From NCBI GenBank assembly GCA_964556425.1, contig CAZKWC010000005.1:1-64000 (forward strand): a stretch of DNA of 64,000 nucleotides, read 5' to 3'. Position 1 is the stretch's first letter; each line of letters starts with the position of its first letter. The notes beneath the pieces were generated by a model. It did not search any database, was not told where the DNA came from, and was given only the letters and a program-made list of their open reading frames with translations. Below, piece by piece: positions 17,588-26,473 of this stretch. The translations under genes were made by a program, and so were the position numbers. The DNA is from JALQUL01 sp964556425. Its GTDB lineage: Bacteria > Pseudomonadota > Gammaproteobacteria > Burkholderiales > Burkholderiaceae_C.

Positions 17588-19597
17588 ATGTTTCAAACTC
17601 AATTTTTAGACCTCCCTTGGCTTCAAAGTGCAAATGGCACAGTGGTGTTACCAGGCTCAAAAAGTATTTCTAACCGGGTTTTATTATTAGCCGCTTTAAG
17701 TCAAGGCACTACCACCGTACATGATTTGCTTGACTCTGACGATACGCAGGTCATGCTTAAAGCCTTGGAGCAATTAGGTTGCCAACCCCACAAAGTAGGT
17801 AATACCGTTAGCATTAAAGGATTAGGCGGAAAACTCCAACCCAATACCCCAGCTCTAGAAATTTTCTTGGGTAATGCAGGAACCGCAATGCGCCCATTAA
17901 CAGCGGCGCTGTCTTTGCTTGGCGGCCACTTTACTTTAACTGGTGTCCCCCGAATGTATGAGCGACCCATTGGCGATTTAGTCGATGCGCTACGTCAAAT
18001 TGGCTGCCAAATTAAATGCTTGGGCCAAGAGTCCTACCCTCCGCTTCAAATTAGTCCAGCCTCGATCGAAATTAAACAAGCGATTCAAGTACGCGGTGAT
18101 GTTTCTAGTCAGTTTTTAACGGCTTTGTTGTTGGCACTACCCTTGGTCGCCACACAAGATATTGTGATTGAAGTGGTGGGTGAATTAATCTCTAAACCCT
18201 ACATAGAAATCACCCTTAAATTATTAGCCCGTTTTGGTATTCATGTACAAAGACCAAGCGATGGCAATACGTGGCGTCAATTTACTATCCCAGCTGGCAG
18301 CCAATATCAATCGCCAGGCCAAGTCTATGTAGAAGCCGATGCTTCTTCAGCGAGTTATTTTATTGCCCTAGGTGCAATTGCAAGTGCAGCTAATCATCAG
18401 TCTATTAGGATTGAGGGCGTGGGTAGTGAGTCTATCCAAGGTGATATAGCTTTTGTAGAGGCAGCACGCTTAATGGGTGCTAATGTGACGGCCCATCCTA
18501 ATCACTTAGAAGTTTGTCGTGGTAGTTGGCCTTTAAAAGCCATTACCCTTGACTGCAATCATATTCCCGATGCCGCCATGACCTTGGCGATGATGGCTTT
18601 GTACGCAGATGGCGCCACTAGACTCAATAATATTGCTAGTTGGCGAGTCAAGGAAACCGACCGCATTGCGGCAATGGCAAGCGAGTTACGCAAATTAGGA
18701 GCTATCGTTACTGAGGGTCACGATTTTATTGAGGTAACAGCCCCAGCTACTCAGCACTGGAAAGCTGCCAGCATTCACACCTATGATGACCACCGAATGG
18801 CCATGTGTTTTTCTTTAGCTAGTTTTAACCCTGCCGGTAAAACTATTCGTATTGAAGACCCAAAATGTGTAGCAAAAACCTTTCCCGACTATTTTGAAAA
18901 TTTGTTTTCAGTGGCTTTAACCCAAGCTTCTCATATTCCAGTGATTTGTATAGATGGACCTAGTTCATCTGGTAAAGGCACTTTAGCTAGCGCTGTAGCT
19001 GAAAAACTGGGCTACCACTATTTGGACTCAGGTTCTATTTATCGTGTTTTGGGTTATGCAGCGGTTCAAGCAGGACTAGAGTTAATTCCTGAAAATGAAG
19101 CGGCCATTGCTTTGATTGCAGGAGATTTAAAACTTGATTTTGAACAAGATCGTGTTTTGTTAAATGGACAAGATGTAAGCGAGTTAATTCGTTCTGAACA
19201 AGCAGGGATTAATGCCTCTAAAGTGTCCTCTTTAAGCTCTGTTAGAACGGCACTCACACAAGTGCAACTCAACTTTAGAAAGCTACCCGGCTTAGTGGCT
19301 GATGGTAGAGATATGGGCACAGTGATTTTCCCTGATGCTGCGCTAAAGGTTTTTTTAACCGCAAGTGCCGAAACTCGGGCATTAAGACGCCACAAACAGT
19401 TGATTGCAAGGGGTGTTTACGCTATACTTGAACAGCTTGAAAATGACCTTAAAGAGCGAGACGCCCGAGACACTAGTCGAAGTGCAGCTCCTTTAAAACC
19501 TGCACTAGACGCCCAAGCCCTTGATAATTCTGAATTAAATATACAGCAATGTGTAGATTTGGTGTTATCGTGGTGGCAACAAAAACAGGCTTTTTAA
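17588..19597 (+). CDS. aroA-cmk: fused EPSP synthase / cytidylate kinase
   Basis: One 669-residue frame carries two enzymes. Residues 1 to about 440 are 3-phosphoshikimate 1-carboxyvinyltransferase: GSKSISNR near 19-26, LGNAGTAMRPL near 97-107 (class I type, normally glyphosate-sensitive) and RVKETDRIA near 353. From about residue 450 comes cytidylate kinase, with P-loop GPSSSGKGT at 457-465, LDSGSIYR and DGRDMGTVIFPDA. The linker is only some eight residues. The two genes are usually adjacent and separate in proteobacteria, and a fused form is known in pseudomonads and some Burkholderiales. No stop or frameshift is seen at the junction. rpsA follows. Confidence 0.96.
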   Translation: MFQTQFLDLPWLQSANGTVVLPGSKSISNRVLLLAALSQGTTTVHDLLDSDDTQVMLKALEQLGCQPHKVGNTVSIKGLGGKLQPNTPALEIFLGNAGTAMRPLTAALSLLGGHFTLTGVPRMYERPIGDLVDALRQIGCQIKCLGQESYPPLQISPASIEIKQAIQVRGDVSSQFLTALLLALPLVATQDIVIEVVGELISKPYIEITLKLLARFGIHVQRPSDGNTWRQFTIPAGSQYQSPGQVYVEADASSASYFIALGAIASAANHQSIRIEGVGSESIQGDIAFVEAARLMGANVTAHPNHLEVCRGSWPLKAITLDCNHIPDAAMTLAMMALYADGATRLNNIASWRVKETDRIAAMASELRKLGAIVTEGHDFIEVTAPATQHWKAASIHTYDDHRMAMCFSLASFNPAGKTIRIEDPKCVAKTFPDYFENLFSVALTQASHIPVICIDGPSSSGKGTLASAVAEKLGYHYLDSGSIYRVLGYAAVQAGLELIPENEAAIALIAGDLKLDFEQDRVLLNGQDVSELIRSEQAGINASKVSSLSSVRTALTQVQLNFRKLPGLVADGRDMGTVIFPDAALKVFLTASAETRALRRHKQLIARGVYAILEQLENDLKERDARDTSRSAAPLKPALDAQALDNSELNIQQCVDLVLSWWQQKQAF

Positions 19598-19634
19598 AAC
19601 TTTAAAGAATTATTTTTGAGTCTTTGTAATCGGT

Positions 19635-19753
19635 CTTGGTAACTCCTCTCGCACCGCTAGTGCATGGTTACCAAGGAATTTTAACTAACTGGTGATAGTC
19701 ACCAAAACAAAAACGAGTCAACTAACTGCCAATTTGTGGTGCTTTTGCATCAC
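19635..19753 (+). promoter_or_regulatory. rpsA leader with three hairpins
   Basis: Three inverted repeats lie in the 194-base gap before the rpsA start. The first pairs CTTGGTAAC (19635-19643) with GTTACCAAG (19667-19675) around an inner GCAC/GTGC stem. The second is GGTGA-TAG-TCACC (19691-19703). The third is GTGGTGC-TTTT-GCATCAC (19736-19753) with one G-U pair. None is followed by a T-run, so they do not look like terminators. In E. coli the rpsA start region also folds into three hairpins used for S1 autoregulation; the same use here is inferred. Confidence 0.55.
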
Positions 19754-19791
19754 TGATGTTGGGTTGTTTCTTGGCCGTATTAGGAAACTTA

Positions 19792-21483
19792 ATGTCTGAA
19801 TCATTTGCCGCCCTGTTTGAAGAGTCGTTGCGTCATGCTGAAATGCGCACAGGTGAAGTTATTACTGCTGAAGTCGTTCGTATCGAACACGGCTTTGTAG
19901 TTGTGAATGCGGGACTCAAATCTGAGTCTTATGTGCCAATCGAAGAATTTAAAAGCGATACCGGCGAAGTCGAAGTACAGGTTGGCGATTTCGTCTCTGT
20001 AGCTATTGATTCCGTAGAAAACGGTTATGGCGATACAATCTTGTCACGTGACAAGGCTAAACGTTTAGCTTCATGGATGAGCCTTGAGCGCGCCCTTGAA
20101 TCTGGCGATTTTGTGACTGGTACTACCAGTGGTAAAGTTAAAGGTGGCTTGACTGTATTGGTCAATGGCATCCGTGCTTTCTTACCGGGTTCATTAATCG
20201 AATCACGCCCAATTAAAGACTTAACTCCTTATGAAAATAAGACTATGGAGTTCAAAGTTATCAAGCTTGACCGTAAACGCAACAACGTCGTATTGAGCCG
20301 TCGTGCTGTTATGGAAGCTAGCATGGGTGAAGAACGCGCAAAAATGATGGAAACCCTCAAAGAAGGTGCTATCGTTAACGGCGTGGTTAAAAACATCACT
20401 GAATACGGTGCATTCGTTGACCTCGGTGGTATCGATGGTCTCTTGCACATCACTGATATGGCATGGCGTCGTGTTCGTCATCCAAGCGAAGTGGTTACAG
20501 CAGGTCAAGAAATCTCTGCAAAAATCCTTAAGTTTGATACCGAGAAAAACCGTGTTTCATTGGGTCTCAAACAAATGGGCGATGATCCTTGGATGGGCGT
20601 TGGCCGTCGTTACCCAGCCAACACACGTTTGTTCGGTAAAGTAACTAACATTGCTGACTACGGTGCATTCGTTGAACTCGAGCCAGGCATCGAAGGTTTA
20701 GTTCACGTTTCCGAAATGGACTGGACTAACAAAAACATCGCTCCTTCTAAATTAGTTGCATTAGGCGATGAAGTTGAAGTCATGGTTCTCGAGATCGACG
20801 AAGACAAACGTCGTATTTCTTTAGGCATGAAACAATGCAAAGCCAACCCATGGCAAGAGTTTGCACAAAACACAAAACGTGGTGACCGCGTAAAAGGCCC
20901 AATCAAATCAATCACTGACTTCGGTGTATTCGTTGGTTTGGCAGCTGGTATTGACGGTTTGGTTCACTTGTCTGATTTGTCTTGGAACGAAGCTGGTGAA
21001 GCTGCTGTTCGCAACTACAAAAAAGGTCAAGAAGTTGAGGCATTGGTCTTGGCTGTTGATATCGAACGTGAACGTATCTCCTTAGGTATCAAACAACTCG
21101 ACTCAGATCCTTTCACTAACTTCACTAACGTGAATGACAAAGGTCAAACAGTTACTGGTAAAGTAAAAACTGTTGACGCTAAAGGCGCTGAAATCGATTT
21201 AGGCGACGAAATCACTGGCTACCTACGTGCCAGCGAAATCAGCCGTGACCGCGTTGAAGATGCAAGCAAAGTGTTAAAAGAAGGTGACGAAGTAACTGCC
21301 GTTATCGTTAACATTGATCGTAAAGCACGCTCTATTCAATTGTCTATTAAGGCAAAAGATGCAGCAGAACAAACTGAAGCAATGGCAACATTGAACCAAA
21401 ATTCCAGCCGTGAAAACGCAGGAACAACAAGTTTGGGTGCATTATTACGCGCTAAACTCGACAACCCAAGCGATAAAGAGTAA
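19792..21483 (+). CDS. rpsA: 30S ribosomal protein S1
   Basis: 563 residues with six S1 RNA-binding domains, counted by repeated blocks such as GAFVDLGGIDGLLHITD, GAFVELEPGIEGLVHVSE and GVFVGLAAGIDGLVHLSD. S1 binds mRNA 5' regions and brings them to the 30S subunit. I chose ATG 19792 (MSESFAALFEESL) because the family starts this way and AGGAAA lies 6 bases upstream; an in-frame ATG at 19756 adds 12 unrelated residues. The gene follows cmk and precedes ihfB, the standard order. Codon use is biased as expected of a highly expressed gene. Confidence 0.98.
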   Translation: MSESFAALFEESLRHAEMRTGEVITAEVVRIEHGFVVVNAGLKSESYVPIEEFKSDTGEVEVQVGDFVSVAIDSVENGYGDTILSRDKAKRLASWMSLERALESGDFVTGTTSGKVKGGLTVLVNGIRAFLPGSLIESRPIKDLTPYENKTMEFKVIKLDRKRNNVVLSRRAVMEASMGEERAKMMETLKEGAIVNGVVKNITEYGAFVDLGGIDGLLHITDMAWRRVRHPSEVVTAGQEISAKILKFDTEKNRVSLGLKQMGDDPWMGVGRRYPANTRLFGKVTNIADYGAFVELEPGIEGLVHVSEMDWTNKNIAPSKLVALGDEVEVMVLEIDEDKRRISLGMKQCKANPWQEFAQNTKRGDRVKGPIKSITDFGVFVGLAAGIDGLVHLSDLSWNEAGEAAVRNYKKGQEVEALVLAVDIERERISLGIKQLDSDPFTNFTNVNDKGQTVTGKVKTVDAKGAEIDLGDEITGYLRASEISRDRVEDASKVLKEGDEVTAVIVNIDRKARSIQLSIKAKDAAEQTEAMATLNQNSSRENAGTTSLGALLRAKLDNPSDKE

Positions 21484-21497
21484 TCTATTGACCATTT

Positions 21498-21610
21498 ACT
21501 AATAACTTGGTTTAAACTCTCGTTATTAGTATTTTAGTTATTAGTTTTCACTTCTTATAGTTGGACAATACGCCACATGCTAAAAATAAACTAGCTTGTG
21601 GCGTGTTTTA
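21498..21610 (+). terminator. two hairpins after rpsA, likely terminator region
   Basis: First, ACTAATAAC (21498-21506) pairs with GTTATTAGT (21522-21530), followed by ATTTTAG. Second, CGCCACA...GCTA (21571-21582) pairs with TAGC...TGTGGCG (21592-21603) with one mismatch, followed by TGTTTTA. Both T-tracts are imperfect, so termination may be partial and ihfB may still receive readthrough. Confidence 0.5.
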
Positions 21611-21644
21611 GTCTGTAGTATTAACTTTTTTTTATCACACCAAT

Positions 21645-21968
21645 ATGACACGATCCGAGTTGATTGAAGAACTTACCACTCTTTTCCCGCAGCTCTCACA
21701 TTCGGACATGGAGTCGGCTGTGAAAACCATCCTTGATGCTGTTGGCAATACACTTGAAAATGGTGATAGAGTTGAAATTCGAGGTTTTGGTAGTTTTAAT
21801 TTATCTATTCGAGCACCTCGCCAAGGCAGAAATCCACGTAGCGGTGAATCTGTTTCAATCCCCGAGAAAAAAGTGCCTCACTTTAAACCAGGCAAAGCAT
21901 TACGCGAAGCAGTTGATGCCCATGCACAATTGATTAGTAGTCTTACGTTGCAAGCCAACTCCCATTAA
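21645..21968 (+). CDS. ihfB: integration host factor subunit beta
   Basis: A 107-residue HU/IHF-family DNA-bending protein. It starts MTRSELIEELTT, and the beta-arm region carries GRNPRSGESVSIPEKKVPHFKPGK, characteristic of the IHF beta subunit. IHF binds as a heterodimer with IhfA (not in this window) and bends DNA sharply at promoters and recombination sites. The position after rpsA and before lapA is conserved. It is slightly longer at the C-terminus than the E. coli protein. Confidence 0.96.
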   Translation: MTRSELIEELTTLFPQLSHSDMESAVKTILDAVGNTLENGDRVEIRGFGSFNLSIRAPRQGRNPRSGESVSIPEKKVPHFKPGKALREAVDAHAQLISSLTLQANSH

Positions 21969-21980
21969 TTAGGTCCATTT

Positions 21981-22289
21981 ATGAAGCCACTGATTAAAGT
22001 CATCAAGGGCTTATTAACGCTAGCTGCATTTTTTTTATTTTTTGCGTTTGCTCTGAATAATCAACAAATCGTTCAAGTCAATTTTATCTTTGGAACCTCT
22101 CTTGATTTACCATTGATTTTATTAATACTTGCTACCTTTGCAATAGGTTTAATCATCGGAACATTTGGAATGTTGGTTCATTGGTGGAAACAACGTGCAA
22201 CCATAAAAATACAACAACAACTTTTACAAAAACCCTCTACCGAGGGAAGTGTAAAACCGCAAGACACTACTTTCCCCTATGAATATTGA
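21981..22289 (+). CDS. lapA: lipopolysaccharide assembly protein A domain protein
   Basis: A 102-residue inner-membrane protein with two predicted transmembrane helices, about residues 10-26 and 43-66, separated by the short NNQQIVQVNFIFG segment typical of the LapA/DUF1049 family. In E. coli LapA works with LapB to control LpxC turnover and LPS assembly. It starts 12 bases after ihfB and overlaps lapB by 11 bases, so translation is probably coupled. Confidence 0.92.
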   Translation: MKPLIKVIKGLLTLAAFFLFFAFALNNQQIVQVNFIFGTSLDLPLILLILATFAIGLIIGTFGMLVHWWKQRATIKIQQQLLQKPSTEGSVKPQDTTFPYEY

Positions 22290-23442
22290 TCTCAGTTGGA
22301 TTTTTATCGGCCTTCCTCTCGCTTTTATATTGGGTTGGATTTCTTCAAAAATTGATTTAAAACAACTTCGAATTGAAAATAGGCAAGCACCAAAATCCTA
22401 TTTCAAAGGGCTCAATTTTTTACTCAATGATGAGCAAGACAAAGCGATTGAAGCGTTTGTTGAAGCAGTTCAACTAGATCCCGATACAGCAGAACTTCAT
22501 TTTGCACTAGGTAATTTATTTAGACGGCGTGGTGAATTCGACAAGTCTGTTCGAGTGCATGAGCATTTAATAGCAAGAGCTGATCTTTCGCAAGCTGATA
22601 GAGACAGAGCACAATATGCACTTGCCCTTGATTTTTTAAGAGCCGGATTACTTGATAGAGCTGAAACCGCATTAAAAAAATTAACTCAATCGGGACTGTC
22701 TATGCAAGCAGATATTGCATTGCTAGCTATCTTTGAGAGAACTCGCGACTGGCAACAAGCAAAGATAGTTGCGCAGCGTTTGCAACAACAAGGCAGTGGT
22801 GATTTTTCAGTACGTCAATCTCATTATTTATGCGAACAAGCTCATGGTCTAATTGGTAAAAAACAGTTTTCAGAGGCTCAACAATTATTAGAGTTGGCAC
22901 AAACTTTAGCACCCCAACATTTGCGCCCTAAAGTGGAAATTGCGCAGTTATACCAAACTAATGAACAGCATGCCAAAGCATTTGAAATTTTAGATTTATT
23001 GCTCAGTACTCATGCGACAGCCGCGCCGCTGGTTGCAATGCAATATGCCCAACTATCTAAGCATTTAGGACTTTGCCATCATGCACAAAGTAATCTTGAA
23101 AAAATTCAAGAACAACAAAAATGTATTGATATTGCAGCCGCTTTGGAATGGTTAGCAAAAGAAATTAGCAATTCTAATGCCATAGAAAAACGAGATTATT
23201 ACTTGGCTCATCTACAACGCGAGCCTTCACTAATTGCAGCAGGTCGTTGGCTTTTAACTCATCAAGATAAAATGGAAAAACCCATCTTAGAGCCCATTTG
23301 TAATGCAATTAATAAAGCAAGCAAACCTCTTCTAAAGTATCGTTGTGCATCATGTGGCTTTGAAGCACAGAATCATTATTGGAATTGCCCTGGTTGTCAA
23401 TCTTGGGATAGTTACCCCTCAAAACGAATAGAAGAGTTATAA
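22279..23442 (+). CDS. lapB: LPS assembly protein B (TPR protein with zinc ribbon)
   Basis: 387 residues. An N-terminal membrane anchor (about 5-20, LSWIFIGLPLAFILGW) is followed by tetratricopeptide repeats through about residue 330 and a C-terminal rubredoxin-type metal site CASCGF...CPGCQSW with four Cys. This is the LapB/YciM architecture. In E. coli it recruits FtsH to degrade LpxC, matching LPS output to phospholipid supply; lpxC itself lies elsewhere in this window (52044). Length and order with lapA match the family. Confidence 0.95.
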   Translation: MNIDLSWIFIGLPLAFILGWISSKIDLKQLRIENRQAPKSYFKGLNFLLNDEQDKAIEAFVEAVQLDPDTAELHFALGNLFRRRGEFDKSVRVHEHLIARADLSQADRDRAQYALALDFLRAGLLDRAETALKKLTQSGLSMQADIALLAIFERTRDWQQAKIVAQRLQQQGSGDFSVRQSHYLCEQAHGLIGKKQFSEAQQLLELAQTLAPQHLRPKVEIAQLYQTNEQHAKAFEILDLLLSTHATAAPLVAMQYAQLSKHLGLCHHAQSNLEKIQEQQKCIDIAAALEWLAKEISNSNAIEKRDYYLAHLQREPSLIAAGRWLLTHQDKMEKPILEPICNAINKASKPLLKYRCASCGFEAQNHYWNCPGCQSWDSYPSKRIEEL

Positions 23443-23529
23443 GTTTTCATACTTTATTTTGTTTTCGAGCAAGTCAAAAGTTAGCATTCAGACTCCATCC
23501 AACCAGTAAAATCAAGCTACTGAAAAGAG

Positions 23530-24483
23530 ATGAGGTTTCTAAAAAATTTTAATATGAGAATCAATCAAGAGGCACTCTTAAATGCCAAAATTTTAGTGGT
23601 GGGTGACGTAATGCTAGACCGTTATTGGTATGGCTCTGTTGAGCGCATTTCGCCCGAAGCTCCTGTACCCATTGTTCAAGTTGATAAAGAGGAAGATAGA
23701 ATTGGAGCAGCTGCAAACGTCGCCTACAACATCGTTTCATTGGGTGCTAAAGCTTCATTATTAAGCGTGATTGGTGATGATTCTGTTGGTCGTGAATTGC
23801 AACAATTAATTGCCGACTCTGGTATAGAAGCTTTTTTGCATTTCGACCAAGAAATGAAAACAACAGTCAAATTACGTGTTATTGGTAGGCACCAACAACT
23901 CATTCGGATTGATTTTGAAAGTCCTCCGCAAAAAGAAGTCTTGGCTTCTTTAACTGATTTATTTATACAGCTTCTACCACAGCAAGACTGTATTTTGTTT
24001 TCTGATTACGGGAAAGGTGGCTTGGCCCATATTAGTAAAATGATTAGTTTGGCTAAATTGGCTAATAAAACCGTTCTAGTTGATCCCAAAGGAAAAGATT
24101 ATTCTAAATATGCAGGGGCCGATTTAATCACACCTAATAAAAGTGAATTAATGGCAGTTATTGGTAATTGGAAAACCGAACAAGAATTATCTGAAAAAGC
24201 CCAAAATTTACGTCAATCACTTCAACTCAAAAATCTATTGCTTACCCGTAGCGAAGAAGGTATGACCTTGTTTGATGAGCAAGGTACCATGCATATCGCT
24301 GCACAAGCACGGGAGGTATTTGACGTAACAGGTGCAGGAGATACCGTTATTGCAACTTTAGCTAGTTTAGTGGGGTCTGGCATTAGCATACGTGAAGCAG
24401 TCCCTTTAGCCAATAAAGCAGGCGGCATTGTAGTTGGCAAATTTGGTACTGCCACTATTAGTTACAAGGAATTATTTGCATGA
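23530..24483 (+). CDS. rfaE1: D-glycero-beta-D-manno-heptose-7-phosphate kinase
   Basis: A 317-residue PfkB-family sugar kinase that makes heptose 1,7-bisphosphate for the LPS inner core. VVGDVMLDRYWYG and RISPEAPVPI near the start, and GAGDTVIATLASL near residue 271, are signature motifs. Only the kinase half of E. coli HldE is present; the adenylyltransferase (rfaE2) must be elsewhere. A second ATG at 23554 (MRINQE) is an alternative start that agrees better with the usual N-terminus. The end overlaps hldD by 4 bases. Confidence 0.95.
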   Translation: MRFLKNFNMRINQEALLNAKILVVGDVMLDRYWYGSVERISPEAPVPIVQVDKEEDRIGAAANVAYNIVSLGAKASLLSVIGDDSVGRELQQLIADSGIEAFLHFDQEMKTTVKLRVIGRHQQLIRIDFESPPQKEVLASLTDLFIQLLPQQDCILFSDYGKGGLAHISKMISLAKLANKTVLVDPKGKDYSKYAGADLITPNKSELMAVIGNWKTEQELSEKAQNLRQSLQLKNLLLTRSEEGMTLFDEQGTMHIAAQAREVFDVTGAGDTVIATLASLVGSGISIREAVPLANKAGGIVVGKFGTATISYKELFA

Positions 24484-25472
24484 AAACAGTAGTAGTAACA
24501 GGCGCAGCAGGTTTTATTGGCTCTAATATTATTAAAGGCCTCAATGCTAGGGGCATTAACAATATTATTGCCGTTGATGATTTGACTCAAGGTGATAAAT
24601 TTAAAAATATTGCTGACCTACAAATTTTGGATTATCAAGATGCCAATCAGTTTTATGATTTATTTGATAAAAACTATTTTGGTGCTGTAGAGGCTGTTTT
24701 TCATGAAGGTGCTTGTAGCGACACGATGGAAAGTAACGGTCAATACATGATGCAAAACAATTATGGCGTTTCTTGCCAATTGTTTGAAGCCTGCCAAAAA
24801 CAAGGAACTAGACTTTTGTACGCTTCATCAGCTGCTACCTACGGCGCTAGTCAAAACTTTACCGAAGACCCTAAAAATGAGTTACCACTGAATGTCTATG
24901 GTTACTCCAAACTATTGTTTGATCAGCGCCTAAGACAACTTTTAGGCACACAATTTAGTAAAGCAATACATCAAGTCGCTGGTTTCAGATACTTCAATGT
25001 TTATGGCCCAAGGGAACAGCACAAAGGAAGAATGGCTAGTGTTGCTTTTCATCAGTTCCATCAATTTACAAAGAATGGTTCTGTACAGTTATTTGGTAGT
25101 TACGATAACTATGCGGCAGGCGAACAAAAACGTGATTTTGTCTTTATTGATGATGTAGTGGCAGTTAACTTATGGTTTTATGATAATCCTCTGGCAAAAG
25201 GGATTTTTAACCTTGGTAGTGGCAAAGCCCAGCCATTTAACGATGTGGCTCTAAGCGTGGTGCAAGCATTTACACAAACTAAGTTATCTCTTGAAGAGGC
25301 AGTTAACAAAGGTTTAATTACTTATGTAGATTTTCCTGATGCATTAAAAGGTAAATACCAAAGTTTTACTCAGGCCGATTTAACTCAATTAAGAGCAGTA
25401 GGCTGCCAACACAGTTTTAGCTCTGTAGAGCATGGTGTAAGTGCTTATATGGCAAACTTACAAAATCTTTAA
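24480..25472 (+). CDS. hldD: ADP-L-glycero-D-manno-heptose-6-epimerase
   Basis: A 330-residue short-chain dehydrogenase/epimerase completing ADP-heptose synthesis for the LPS core. NAD(P) loop TGAAGFIG is at residues 6-13, the catalytic YGYSK near 140 and the FRYFNVYGPRE motif near 168-178. It overlaps the kinase gene by ATGA, so the two are coupled. Length is as usual for the family. Confidence 0.96.
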   Translation: MKTVVVTGAAGFIGSNIIKGLNARGINNIIAVDDLTQGDKFKNIADLQILDYQDANQFYDLFDKNYFGAVEAVFHEGACSDTMESNGQYMMQNNYGVSCQLFEACQKQGTRLLYASSAATYGASQNFTEDPKNELPLNVYGYSKLLFDQRLRQLLGTQFSKAIHQVAGFRYFNVYGPREQHKGRMASVAFHQFHQFTKNGSVQLFGSYDNYAAGEQKRDFVFIDDVVAVNLWFYDNPLAKGIFNLGSGKAQPFNDVALSVVQAFTQTKLSLEEAVNKGLITYVDFPDALKGKYQSFTQADLTQLRAVGCQHSFSSVEHGVSAYMANLQNL

Positions 25473-25828
25473 ATTTTAAAAATAACGATAATTTGTCGTA
25501 ATTTTACTCATTGTTAATTGTTTTAAATCATTTTTAACATCAATTGACTGATAATGCCTGATTAACGATTAAGTTTGATTAAGTATCAGCTGAATCGTTA
25601 GTAAACGTCGGCTTGAAAAAACCAAGCTATATGCTATTGCTTGAAGTGACCTGTTAGATTGATTGTCTATCTTTACACAATGAAGTTAGATATAAAAAAT
25701 AAATCCAAGCAGATTACTTATTGCTACATAATGAATAGCAATAAACACTTTAACAATTTCTTTTTGTATTTAAAACTGTCTAATCCAATAATTTGATTGT
25801 TTTATTTTTTATCACCCTGGAGTTTATT
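25473..25828. other. AT-rich intergenic region with inverted repeat before comEA-like gene
   Basis: 356 bases, very AT-rich. Soon after the hldD stop comes a weak ACGA/TCGT hairpin followed by AATTTT. A perfect 9-bp inverted repeat TTATTGCTA/TAGCAATAA with a 9-base loop lies at 25718-25744, with no T-run after it; it could be an operator or leader hairpin. No ORF of note is present. Confidence 0.45.
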
Positions 25829-26305
25829 ATGTTAAAAAAATTAGTCAGTATATTCTTGATGATGAGTGCTGCTTTTGCATTTGCCGCAGTTGATGTTAAT
25901 AAAGCAACAGTTGCTGACCTAGATAGCATTAAAGGAATTGGACCTGCAATTTCTGGAAAAATTATAGATGAGCGTAAAAAAGGCAATTTTAAAGATTGGA
26001 ATGATTTTATTGAGCGTGTGAAAGGCATTGGTGATGGCAATGCAGCCAAATTGTCAACTGCTGGTTTAACCGTAAATGGCAGTAGTTTTTCTGGCGCACC
26101 TGCAGCCACAACAAAACCAGCCTCTAAAACTGCTAGCAAAGAGGACAAAATGAAGCCAGCTAAAGAAGTCGCTAGCAAAGAAGATAAAATGAAGCCAGCT
26201 AAAGATACAGCTAGTAAAGCTGAAAAAGCTAAGCCAGCTAAAGAAGCAGCAAGTAAAGCAGAAAAAACCAAAGCGGCTAAAGATACAGCAAGTAAAGCTA
26301 AGTAA
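25829..26305 (+). CDS. ComEA-like helix-hairpin-helix protein with Lys/Ala repeat tail
   Basis: 158 residues. A signal peptide (about 1-20, cleavage near AFA-AVD) leads into a single helix-hairpin-helix domain (VDVNKATVADLDSIKGIGPAISG), the ComEA DNA-binding module of periplasmic DNA uptake. From about residue 95 the tail is four imperfect 13-residue repeats of the type ASKEDKMKPAKE, strongly basic and histone-H1-like. The start at 25829 is supported by GGAG 6 bases upstream; an upstream in-frame ATG adds 12 residues that block a normal signal peptide. Plain ComEA proteins of this size usually lack such a tail. The role in transformation is inferred. Confidence 0.85.
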   Translation: MLKKLVSIFLMMSAAFAFAAVDVNKATVADLDSIKGIGPAISGKIIDERKKGNFKDWNDFIERVKGIGDGNAAKLSTAGLTVNGSSFSGAPAATTKPASKTASKEDKMKPAKEVASKEDKMKPAKDTASKAEKAKPAKEAASKAEKTKAAKDTASKAK

Positions 26306-26331
26306 GCCAGTTTTCTCAATCGTTATTCGTT

Positions 26332-26370
26332 AAAAAAGCCATCCGTAGTGATTCACGGATGGCTTTTTTT
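26332..26370 (+). terminator. strong bidirectional terminator
   Basis: A perfect 9-bp stem GCCATCCGT (26338-26346) with ACGGATGGC (26355-26363) is flanked by six A and seven T. It ends the comEA-like transcript and could also stop minus-strand readthrough. Confidence 0.92.
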
Positions 26371-26426
26371 GCATCAATGATTGACCAATCAGTTTTCTAA
26401 AAGATTGCCACAAAATTGAAGGTAAA

Positions 26427-26455
26427 AAAAAGGCCTCCTTCACAGGAGACCTTTT
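26427..26455 (-). terminator. terminator of RRM-protein gene
   Basis: On the minus strand, AAAAGGTCTCC pairs with GGAGGCCTTTT around a TGTGAA loop (one mismatch) and is followed by a T-run. It starts about 20 bases after the RRM gene's stop. Confidence 0.85.
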
Positions 26456-26473
26456 ATGTTAGCTGGCTGCTAA

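Noticed and set aside
25780..26319. Long minus-strand ORF rich in Leu/Ala repeats
   Set aside because: Mirror of the Lys/Ala repeat tail of the comEA-like gene; the open frame follows from the repeat's codon pattern.
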